From Nonomuraea sp. (GTDB lineage Bacteria; Actinomycetota; Actinomycetes; Streptosporangiales; Streptosporangiaceae): DNA of 11,394 nucleotides. Made by a program: the position numbers and the translations under genes. Of the stretch, positions 1 to 5,677 are shown one piece after another; the first letter of the stretch is position 1, and every line of letters begins with the position of its first letter. The notes under the pieces are model-generated. The model had not been told where the DNA came from. It saw only the letters and a program-made list of their open reading frames with translations, and did not search any database. The DNA lies in NCBI GenBank assembly GCA_013362835.1, contig JABFVJ010000311.1:1-11394 (forward strand). Direction: 5' to 3'.

Positions 1-10
1 GCAAAGGCCC

Positions 11-39
11 TATTAACAGCGGCGAAACATTGGTAACGT
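11..39 (+). promoter_or_regulatory. Candidate promoter of the lacI-kinase pair
   Basis: TTAACA at 13-18 resembles a -35 hexamer and TAACGT at 34-39 a -10 hexamer, but the 15-base spacer is short. Alternatively TATTAA at 11-16 is itself a -10 element, with its -35 outside the window. Either reading places the palindrome at 39-52 at or just downstream of the transcription start, where a bound repressor would block. The assignment rests on weak motif matches only. Confidence 0.3.
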
Positions 40-52
40 GGGAGCGCTCCCA
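39..52. promoter_or_regulatory. CelR/CebR-type operator (perfect 14-bp palindrome)
   Basis: The sequence TGGGAGCGCTCCCA is a perfect palindrome, identical to the operator described for CelR of Thermobifida fusca and very close to the CebR sites of Streptomyces. These are LacI-family repressors released by cello-oligosaccharides. It lies 22 bases upstream of the chosen ATG of the regulator gene at 75, so that gene and the overlapping kinase gene are probably repressed without cellobiose. A second identical copy is at 3763-3776. Confidence 0.93.
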
Positions 53-74
53 GGATCTTCCCGCGAGGTGCTCC

Positions 75-1046
75 ATGACCGAGCAGCCCACACTGGCACA
101 GGTGGCGGCCGCTGCGGGGGTTTCCCCCGCGACCGCATCTCGAGTCCTCACGGGCTCGGTGCGGGTCAGTACCTCGACCCGCCGACAAGTCTACGACGCC
201 GTCTCCCGCATGGGCTACGTCCGACAACGCGCGCCCAGGGGGAGCGCCGCCAAGACGCTGACAGACGGCGTCACGGCGGTGATCTGCGACCACCTTCCCC
301 GTCTGTTCTCCGAACCCTACTACGCCAGGCTCCTGTCGGCGGCAGGGGGGGTGATCGCCGAGCACGGCACCCACCTCATGGTGACGACCGTGACGCCGAC
401 CTCCTCCACCCTCCCCGCGCTGTCCGGCGCCGTCCTCATCGTCGGGGCCAGAGAGCGACACCCCCTGGCGATCAAGCTGTCCACCTCGGGCATCCCCGTC
501 CGCAACATCGGCCGGCCGCCCCACGACCTCAAGCTGCCCTACGCCGACGTCGACAACCTCGACGGCGGCCGGCAGGCGGCCGAGCACCTGCTGTTACAGG
601 GCCGCAGGAACGTGGCCGCCATCGGCGGCCCGCCCTCCTTACCCGCCGCCCGCGACCGGCTCGAAGGACTCGTCCGCACCCTCCAGGCCGCGGGCGCACC
701 CGACGTCCCGGTCGCGTACGGCGACTTCACCGCCGCCTCGGGCACCCACGCCATGCAGTGGTTGTTACGCCACGCGCCAGGGCTCGACGCCGTCTTCGTG
801 GCCTCCGACCTGATGGCGGCGGGCGCGATCCAGGCCCTGCGCAGGGCGGGGCGCAAGGTGCCCGCGGACGTCGCCGTGATCGGCTTCGACGACGCCCCCG
901 TCGCCCGGCACACCGTCCCGGCACTGACCACCATCCGCCAGCCCGTCGAGGAGCTCGCCACGGTCGCCACCCGCCTGCTCCTGACGGGGGCGACGGGGAT
1001 CGACCCCGTACTCCCCACGGAACTGGTCATCCGTGAGTCAGCTTGA
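75..1046 (+). CDS. LacI-family transcriptional regulator, divergent CelR/CebR relative
   Basis: This 323-residue protein has an N-terminal LacI helix-turn-helix (residues about 6-27, TLAQVAAAAGVSPATASRVL) and a periplasmic-binding-protein-like effector domain (about 66-323). The effector domain keeps features I associate with CelR: FSEPYY at 78-83, YADVDNLDGG, a YGDFT stretch, ASDLMAAGA and VAVIGFDDAPVA. It should be a cytoplasmic sugar-responsive repressor. The ATG at 75 was chosen because GAGGTG (65-70) precedes it and the helix-turn-helix follows at once; an in-frame TTG at 30 would run translation through the operator. Oddities: the two residues before the conserved recognition-helix segment are Pro18-Ala19 where CelR/CebR have Arg-Gly as I recall, the hinge helix (50-62) lacks the usual Ala-Arg-x-Leu, and the first effector lobe is shorter than in CelR. 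Three TTA codons occur (residues 174, 189, 231). The gene overlaps the kinase by 14 bases. Confidence 0.93.
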   Translation: MTEQPTLAQVAAAAGVSPATASRVLTGSVRVSTSTRRQVYDAVSRMGYVRQRAPRGSAAKTLTDGVTAVICDHLPRLFSEPYYARLLSAAGGVIAEHGTHLMVTTVTPTSSTLPALSGAVLIVGARERHPLAIKLSTSGIPVRNIGRPPHDLKLPYADVDNLDGGRQAAEHLLLQGRRNVAAIGGPPSLPAARDRLEGLVRTLQAAGAPDVPVAYGDFTAASGTHAMQWLLRHAPGLDAVFVASDLMAAGAIQALRRAGRKVPADVAVIGFDDAPVARHTVPALTTIRQPVEELATVATRLLLTGATGIDPVLPTELVIRESA

Positions 1047-2277
1047 GCCGGGGGACGTACTGGCCCGACGGTATCTGCTGTTGGACCCGCTGGCCCGTGG
1101 CGGCATGTCGGTCATCTGGCGTGCCTTCGACCAGTCCCTGCACCGCATGGTCGCGGTCAAGGTGCTCACGGCCTCCCTGCACACCGATCACGGCGAGCGG
1201 GTCCGGGTACGCAGCGAGGCCCGCGCCGCGGCCAGGTTCATCCACCAGGACTCGATCGAGATCTACGACTACGGCGAGGCCGTCACCGCGAAGGGCGGCG
1301 TCGCCGCGTACGTGGTGATGCCGCTGCTCGACGGCACCCCGCTGGCCGAGCGCATCGCCGAGGGGCCGCTGCCGTGGACCCAGGCGGCCGGCATCGCCCT
1401 GCGCCTGGCCAGGGTGCTGATGGCCGGCCACGCCCGCGGCCTGGTCCACAGGGACGTCACCGCCGAGAACGTGCTGCTCACCCCCGACGGGCCCAAGCTG
1501 CTCGACTTCGGCATCGCGGCCTGGTCCGGCGACCCCGACGACGACCGCGGCACCCCGCCCTACGTCGCCCCCGAACGCCTCCTCGGCGCCCCCACCCATC
1601 CCGCCGTCGACGTGTACGCCCTGGGCGTGCTGCTGTTCGCCATGCTCACCGGGCGCACGCCGTACCCGGAGACCACGTGGGAGGAGATCGAGGCCGCGCA
1701 CAGGAGCGATCCGCCGCCCCGGGTGACCGGCGTGCCGCACGGCGTCGCCTCGCTGTGCCAGAGCTGCCTCGCGCACCTGCCCGAGGAGCGGCCGACGGCC
1801 GAGGAGGCCGTCGAGGCGCTGACCTCGGCGCTCGGGACGGCGAGCATCGGCAGGCAGGTGCGGCGCGGGCTCACGGTCGCGGGCTCGGCGGTGCTGGCGC
1901 TGTCGGTGCTGCTGTGGTTCCAGCGGTCGGAGCGGGAGCCGATGCTGATGCCCACGGCCACCCCGTCCTACGCGCCCCCGACGGCGGCCCAGATGATCGA
2001 GAGCTCGCCGGCCACGACGGTCACGGTCGAGCAGGCGGTGGACGGCTTCCACGCCACGCTCGAAGGCGGCGGGCTCTGCGGCACGACGGACGCCGACGTG
2101 GTGCTCGACCTCAAGCAGGTGCTCGACTCCCTGGTACGCGCCTCGGAGGACACCGGGATGGCCAAGCTGCGGCACAAGGTCGCCGACCGGGCCAGGGAGG
2201 GCCGGCTCGCCCCCGCCTGCCGCGCCGAGCTGGAGGCCAAGCTGAAGGCCATCGACCGGGCCATGAAGCCTGATTGA
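1033..2277 (+). CDS. Transmembrane Ser/Thr protein kinase (Hanks type)
   Basis: The 414-residue protein has a complete kinase domain: glycine-rich loop LARGGMSVIW (20-29), ATP-binding Lys43 in VAVK, helix-C Glu62, catalytic HRD at 139-141 with Asn146, metal-binding DFG at 158-160 and APE at 179-181, so it should be active. A single membrane segment (about 280-297) follows basic residues, giving a cytoplasmic kinase and an outside C-terminal region of about 115 residues. That region is short, probably helical, with Cys349 and Cys396 possibly paired; it has no PASTA repeats and I recognise no ligand-binding family. The GTG start at 1033 lies inside the lacI-family gene (14-base overlap); its ribosome site is weak (GGAA at 1019-1022), which suggests translational coupling. 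The next in-frame ATG would cut the glycine-rich loop. Its substrate cannot be told from sequence; the regulator encoded just upstream is an obvious candidate, by inference only. Confidence 0.95.
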   Translation: MSQLEPGDVLARRYLLLDPLARGGMSVIWRAFDQSLHRMVAVKVLTASLHTDHGERVRVRSEARAAARFIHQDSIEIYDYGEAVTAKGGVAAYVVMPLLDGTPLAERIAEGPLPWTQAAGIALRLARVLMAGHARGLVHRDVTAENVLLTPDGPKLLDFGIAAWSGDPDDDRGTPPYVAPERLLGAPTHPAVDVYALGVLLFAMLTGRTPYPETTWEEIEAAHRSDPPPRVTGVPHGVASLCQSCLAHLPEERPTAEEAVEALTSALGTASIGRQVRRGLTVAGSAVLALSVLLWFQRSEREPMLMPTATPSYAPPTAAQMIESSPATTVTVEQAVDGFHATLEGGGLCGTTDADVVLDLKQVLDSLVRASEDTGMAKLRHKVADRAREGRLAPACRAELEAKLKAIDRAMKPD

Positions 2278-2304
2278 GGGGTACGGCAGCACCCCGTACC
2301 CCTC
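2276..2304. terminator. Hairpin between the convergent kinase and GH12 genes
   Basis: An 11-bp perfect stem (2276-2286 with 2294-2304) and a 7-base loop begin at the last bases of the kinase stop codon and end 47 bases before the GH12 stop. There is only a short T run (GTTTCC) on the + side, as usual for actinomycete hairpin terminators. Because it sits between two convergent genes it can serve both. Confidence 0.8.
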
Positions 2305-2351
2305 GTTTCCGCGCCGGCCGTTCCCCTCGCGACGTCACGGCCGGGCGGGTC

Positions 2352-3725
2352 TCAGGCGCAGGTGTAGCCGGAGGGCACCTGCGTGTCGCCGTTCGGGCGA
2401 CTGGCCTGGAAGCCGAAGGTGGTGCTGGCGTTCGGCGCCAGGGTGCCGTTGTAGGCGAGGTTGCGTACGGTGACCGTGCTGCCGCTGACCGACACGTTCG
2501 CGCCCCACGAGCCGGTGACCGCGTGTCCCTGCGGGAGCGTGAAGGTGACGGTCCAGCCGTTCAGCGTGGAGGTGCCGCGATTGGTGACGGTGACCGGCTG
2601 GATGACGTAGCCGTTGCTCCAGGCGTTCTGGGTGGTGGCCGTCGCGGCGCAGCCGCCTCCCCCGCCGCCGCCCAGGGTGGTCACCGTGACCGCCGAGGAC
2701 TCGGATGACTGGTTGCCGGCGCCGTCGCGGGCCCTGACGCGGTAGCGGTAGGTCGTGGACGGGCTCAGCCCCGTGTCGGTGTAGGAGGTCGTCGTGCTCG
2801 TGCCGACCTGGGTGAAGGTGTCGCCGGTGGCCCGCAGGATGTCGTAGCCGGCCAGGCCGCTGCCGCCGCTGTCGCTGGAGGCGCCCCAGGTGAGCGTGGT
2901 GGCGCTCGACGTCGTGCCCGAGGCCGCCGGGGTGCCCGGCGTGGTGGGCGGCGTCGTGTCGGTGGTGCCGCCGCCCGAGCCGAACGAGAAGGAGTTGACC
3001 GCGAGCCCGGCGCCGCCGACCCACGGCTCGAAACCGGCCTGGACGCTGGTCAGGTACCACGAACGCTGGGCGTAGCCGCGGTTGATCGCGTCGGAGTAGA
3101 AGGTGTCGATGGCGAAGTCGAGCGAGGACGTGGCCGAGGTGCGTACGTAGGAGATGACGTTCCAGCCGATGTTGCCGTACCAGACCTGCCAGGTGCCGCC
3201 GGCCAGGTTCGCGGTGCCGACCTGGGAGCCGACCGGCTGGATCGAGCCGCGCTTGTTGAGCCAGATCATCACCTCGGCGCCGGTGTTCTGCCCGTCGGTG
3301 CGCGGGGTGGGGTCGAACCAGACGTCGTAGGCGGCGTCCCAGGTGCCGGAGTTCGGGTAGGACATGTTCACGCTGGACCTGAGCGAGCCGAACCCGGACG
3401 AGCTGGCCTGGACCGGCAGGCCGCTGCCGGTGGTGCAGGCGGCGTAGTGGCAGCCGGCGTAGATGGCCGGGTAGGAGGCCGGGGCGCCGTTCGTGGCCTT
3501 GTTGTGGTCGGACTGGGTGACGGTGAAGCCGCCGCTCTGGTTGACGTCGATGCACTGGGCGGTGTCGGCGCCCCAGACGTTCTGCATGACGATGTAGCGG
3601 CCGTTCTGGACGGTCGTCGAGCCCCACTTCTCGCACAGCACCGGGGCGGCCTGCGCCGGTGTCGCGAACAGGCCGGTGACGAGTAACGCCCCGACGGCCA
3701 GGATGATCATTTGCACGCGCCTCAT
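2352..3725 (-). CDS. Secreted GH12 endo-beta-1,4-glucanase with FN3 and CBM2
   Basis: The 457-residue enzyme should cut internal beta-1,4 links of amorphous cellulose outside the cell. A Sec signal peptide (1-26, ending PAQA before APVLCEKW) leads into a GH12 domain (about 27-250) with the nucleophile Glu151 in AEVMIW and the acid/base Glu233 in GFEPW. An FN3 domain (about 258-350), a seven-glycine linker (352-358) and a C-terminal CBM2 (359-457) follow. The CBM2 ends are Cys359 and Cys456, likely bonded, with Trp369, Trp407 and Tyr425 as the likely binding face. The ATG at 3725 was chosen because it directly starts the signal peptide and has a GGGAG ribosome site about 8 bases upstream; an open frame extending back to 3869 would read through the operator. 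The CelR-type box lies 37 bases upstream. Signal-peptide Leu14 is encoded by a rare TTA. The layout matches actinomycete GH12 cellulases such as CelB. Confidence 0.97.
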   Translation of the reverse strand: MRRVQMIILAVGALLVTGLFATPAQAAPVLCEKWGSTTVQNGRYIVMQNVWGADTAQCIDVNQSGGFTVTQSDHNKATNGAPASYPAIYAGCHYAACTTGSGLPVQASSSGFGSLRSSVNMSYPNSGTWDAAYDVWFDPTPRTDGQNTGAEVMIWLNKRGSIQPVGSQVGTANLAGGTWQVWYGNIGWNVISYVRTSATSSLDFAIDTFYSDAINRGYAQRSWYLTSVQAGFEPWVGGAGLAVNSFSFGSGGGTTDTTPPTTPGTPAASGTTSSATTLTWGASSDSGGSGLAGYDILRATGDTFTQVGTSTTTSYTDTGLSPSTTYRYRVRARDGAGNQSSESSAVTVTTLGGGGGGGCAATATTQNAWSNGYVIQPVTVTNRGTSTLNGWTVTFTLPQGHAVTGSWGANVSVSGSTVTVRNLAYNGTLAPNASTTFGFQASRPNGDTQVPSGYTCA

Positions 3726-3762
3726 GGCATGTTGCTCCCGCTTCTCTGATCGAGGGAGGTGC

Positions 3763-3776
3763 TGGGAGCGCTCCCA
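3763..3776. promoter_or_regulatory. CelR/CebR-type operator, second copy
   Basis: This is a second perfect TGGGAGCGCTCCCA, identical to the copy at 39-52. It lies 37 bases upstream of the GH12 ATG on the - strand, where it would overlap or follow the transcription start, and 211 bases upstream of the LPMO ATG. It should make GH12 inducible by cello-oligosaccharides. Direct control of the LPMO from this distance is uncertain. Confidence 0.93.
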
Positions 3777-3782
3777 CCCGTC

Positions 3783-3812
3783 AGACTCCCGGCGTCGGCC
3801 CTCGTACGGCAA
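3783..3812 (-). promoter_or_regulatory. Candidate GH12 promoter
   Basis: Read on the - strand, TTGCCG (3812-3807) could be a -35 and GAGTCT (3788-3783) a poor -10, with an 18-base spacer. The CelR-type box then begins 6 bases downstream of the -10, at the expected start site. The -10 match is weak; position relative to the operator is the main support. Confidence 0.25.
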
Positions 3813-3876
3813 GCAGCCCCGAGCCCTCCCGCCACGGCCGGTACGGGCCACCAGGGGAACCGTGACCAAGATCGGC

Positions 3877-3887
3877 TGAAAGTTTCA
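3877..3887. promoter_or_regulatory. TGAAAGTTTCA palindrome upstream of the LPMO
   Basis: An 11-base perfect inverted repeat with a single central base lies 100 bases upstream of the LPMO ATG. GAAAnTTTC-type palindromes have, as I recall, been noted upstream of Streptomyces xylanase genes, and LacI-family regulators favour sites of this symmetry. It may be a second control input for the LPMO. Function is inferred. Confidence 0.4.
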
Positions 3888-3894
3888 CAGCGCG

Positions 3895-3922
3895 TTGTCG
3901 AACGGGCCGGGCCCGTGATTCA
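3895..3922 (+). promoter_or_regulatory. Candidate LPMO promoter containing an inverted repeat
   Basis: TTGTCG at 3895-3900 and GATTCA at 3917-3922 have a 16-base spacer and could be weak -35 and -10 hexamers. The spacer is almost filled by an inverted repeat with 6-base arms, ACGGGC and GCCCGT (3902-3907, 3911-3916), which might be an operator inside the promoter. Neither hexamer is close to consensus, and GC-rich repeats of this length arise by chance in such DNA. Confidence 0.25.
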
Positions 3923-3987
3923 ATGCGCTGGCCGGGCGGGCTGTTCGTGGGCAGGTTCCTGTGTTTCCCCTGCGCGAAGGAATCCCC

Positions 3988-5049
3988 ATGAGACACTTTC
4001 GGACGGCGGTTCTCACCGCCGCCCTGGTTCTGCTGTCGACCGTCCTCATAGCGCCGCCGCAGGCGCAGGCCCACGGCGTTTCGATGTTCCCCGGAGCCAG
4101 GACCTTCCTGTGCTGGCAGGACGGCCTGCGCGACAACGGCCAGATCCTCCCCTACAACCCGGCCTGCGCGTCCGCCGTCTCCCAAGGCGGCACGACCCCG
4201 CTGTACAACTGGTTCGCCGTGCTGCGTTCCGACGGCGGCGGGCGTACCAACGGATTCATCCCCGACGGCCAGCTCTGCAGCGGCGGCAGCGGGGGCCCCT
4301 ACGACTTCACCGCCTACAACGCCGTACGCTCCGACTGGCCGGTGACGCACCTGACCTCGGGCGCGAGCATCCAGATGCGCCACAGCAACTGGGCCCAGCA
4401 CCCCGGCACGTTCGTCTACTACGTCACCAAGAACGGCTGGAACCCGGACGCGCCGCTCAAGTGGTCGGACCTGGAGTCGTTCGGCAGCGTCACCAACCCG
4501 CCCGCGAGCGGCGGCCCCGGCGAGCTCAACTACTACTACTGGAACGCCCAGCTCCCGTCCGGCAAGACCGGGCGTCACATCATCTACACGCACTGGATCC
4601 GCTCCGACAGCAACGAGAACTTCTACAGCTGCTCCGACGTCGTCTTCGACGGCGGCAACGGCCAGGTCACCGGCGTCGGCCCCGGCGGCCAGCCGTCGAG
4701 CACCCCGACCGTCACCTCGACGGCGACCCCGCCCCCGCCCGGCGCCTGCACCGCGACCTGGAAGGCCACCGACACCGGCTGGGCCGGCCACTTCCAGGGC
4801 GAGGTGACCGTGAAGAACACCAGCACCAGCTCGCTGAACGGCTGGACGGTCAAGTGGACCTACGGCGGCGGCCAGGGCTTCGACGGCTCCCCGTGGAACG
4901 GCGTGCTGTCCTCCCCGGCGCCGAACGTGTCCGTCAAGAACGCCAGCTACAACGGCCAGCTCGCGCCGAACGCGACCACCTCGTTCGGCTTCAACGCCAC
5001 CGGCTCGGTCCCGAGCCCCGCACCGACGCTGACCTGCACCAGCCCGTGA
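3988..5049 (+). CDS. Secreted AA10 lytic polysaccharide monooxygenase with CBM2
   Basis: This 353-residue copper enzyme should oxidatively cleave crystalline cellulose and so open it for the hydrolases. The signal peptide (1-28) ends AQA before HGVSMFPG, so cleavage leaves the required N-terminal His29. With His138 in NWAQHPG it forms the copper histidine brace, and Phe212 in NENFYSC is at the usual axial position. The domain (29 to about 230) follows the Streptomyces CelS2 pattern (LYNWFAVL, IPDG, YDFTAYNAVRSDWP, SDVVFDGGNG), which supports C1 oxidation of cellulose over chitin. A Pro/Thr/Ser linker (231-253), unlike the glycine linkers of the GH12 and GH5 neighbours, joins a CBM2 (254-353; Cys254 and Cys350, Trp265, Trp303, Tyr321). 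The ATG at 3988 has GAAGGA at 3976-3981; an upstream in-frame GTG at 3961 would only add nine residues before the signal peptide. A small gene overlaps its stop as GTGA. Confidence 0.97.
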   Translation: MRHFRTAVLTAALVLLSTVLIAPPQAQAHGVSMFPGARTFLCWQDGLRDNGQILPYNPACASAVSQGGTTPLYNWFAVLRSDGGGRTNGFIPDGQLCSGGSGGPYDFTAYNAVRSDWPVTHLTSGASIQMRHSNWAQHPGTFVYYVTKNGWNPDAPLKWSDLESFGSVTNPPASGGPGELNYYYWNAQLPSGKTGRHIIYTHWIRSDSNENFYSCSDVVFDGGNGQVTGVGPGGQPSSTPTVTSTATPPPPGACTATWKATDTGWAGHFQGEVTVKNTSTSSLNGWTVKWTYGGGQGFDGSPWNGVLSSPAPNVSVKNASYNGQLAPNATTSFGFNATGSVPSPAPTLTCTSP

Positions 5050-5573
5050 TCCTTCGAACACGTCGCGGGCAGATCGCGGCAGGCGTCACCCTGGCCGGGC
5101 TGGTCCTGGCCGGGGTGACGCTGTACGCCGCCCACCAGGAGTCGGCGCAGCTGGACCAGGAGCTCGCCGCCCAGGTGACCCTGATACTCGAACGCGCCTC
5201 GCCTGCCGAGCACGAGGGCCACGGGCACACCTTCGAGTCGCGCGTGGTCTGCGCGGTGGAGCCGTTCGGCATGGACCCGCCGGACGCCGCCAGCCTGGTC
5301 GAGGTCCACTGGGTCTACGCCCGCCACCTGTGCGCGATCACCGGCGAGAGCAGGGACTGGGCGACGTCCGTACGGGCCTCTGGGCCCATCGCCGTACGGC
5401 TGGACGTGGTTCCCCCTGTGGTCGAGGTCCCCAAGACGGGATCCGGCTACCCCGACCGGGTCAGGAAGCTGATCCCGGCGCGCTACCACGACGAGGCGTT
5501 CGAGGAGTTCTCGGACGAGTCCGCCATCGACGCGGCCCGCGAGCGGTTCTCCCGCACCTTCGAGCAGCGGTAG
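5046..5573 (+). CDS. Membrane-anchored protein of unknown function, coupled to the LPMO
   Basis: I do not recognise this 175-residue protein. The GTG start overlaps the LPMO stop as GTGA, and there is no ribosome-binding site of its own, so it is probably translated by coupling. Basic residues (Arg4, Arg6, Arg7) precede one hydrophobic segment (about 11-28), suggesting a cytoplasmic N-terminus and about 145 residues outside the membrane, or an uncleaved secretion signal. The outside part has two cysteines (Cys69, Cys96) that could pair, a histidine cluster HEGHGH (56-61), and an acidic, charged C-terminus (about 147-175). It has no CBM, no glycosidase motif and no linker, so it is unlikely to be a degradative enzyme. 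Its place behind a copper enzyme and its histidines invite a role in LPMO maturation or copper supply, but that is speculation. A strong hairpin follows the stop. Codon use looks like that of its neighbours. Confidence 0.85.
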   Translation: MILRTRRGQIAAGVTLAGLVLAGVTLYAAHQESAQLDQELAAQVTLILERASPAEHEGHGHTFESRVVCAVEPFGMDPPDAASLVEVHWVYARHLCAITGESRDWATSVRASGPIAVRLDVVPPVVEVPKTGSGYPDRVRKLIPARYHDEAFEEFSDESAIDAARERFSRTFEQR

Positions 5574-5577
5574 GCAA

Positions 5578-5615
5578 ACGGACGCGGCCGGCTGGGGGAA
5601 GCCGGCCGCGTCCGT
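5578..5615. terminator. 15-bp hairpin between the LPMO unit and GH5
   Basis: The perfect stem 5578-5592 with 5601-5615 and an 8-base loop (TGGGGGAA) starts 4 bases after the TAG of the membrane-protein gene and lies 62 bases beyond the GH5 stop on the other strand. A smaller 6-bp hairpin (5617-5622 with 5628-5633) follows. It probably terminates both convergent units. The rest of 5574-5677 holds nothing else I can identify. Confidence 0.85.
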
Positions 5616-5677
5616 CCCATCCGGGCGGGATGGTCGTCAGGCAGGGATCAATCCGGTTGGCCTCACCTCCTCGTTCT

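Noticed and set aside
30..74. A longer form of the regulator starting at an in-frame TTG at 30.
   Set aside because: It would translate through the operator at 39-52 and adds residues unlike LacI N-termini; the ATG at 75 has a good ribosome site and begins next to the helix-turn-helix.
2276..2304. The GAGGGGTACGG inverted repeat as a regulator-binding site.
   Set aside because: It lies between two convergent gene ends, has a 7-base loop suited to RNA folding, and does not match the CelR box.
3726..3869. A longer GH12 reading frame starting near 3869.
   Set aside because: The extra 48 residues are Arg-rich and pass through the CelR-type box; a clean signal peptide starts at 3725.
3759..5045. 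A long + strand open frame running into the unknown 175-residue protein.
   Set aside because: Its first 1.28 kb is a shadow of the LPMO in another frame, rich in Arg and Pro. Only the part from the GTG at 5046 looks like a real gene.
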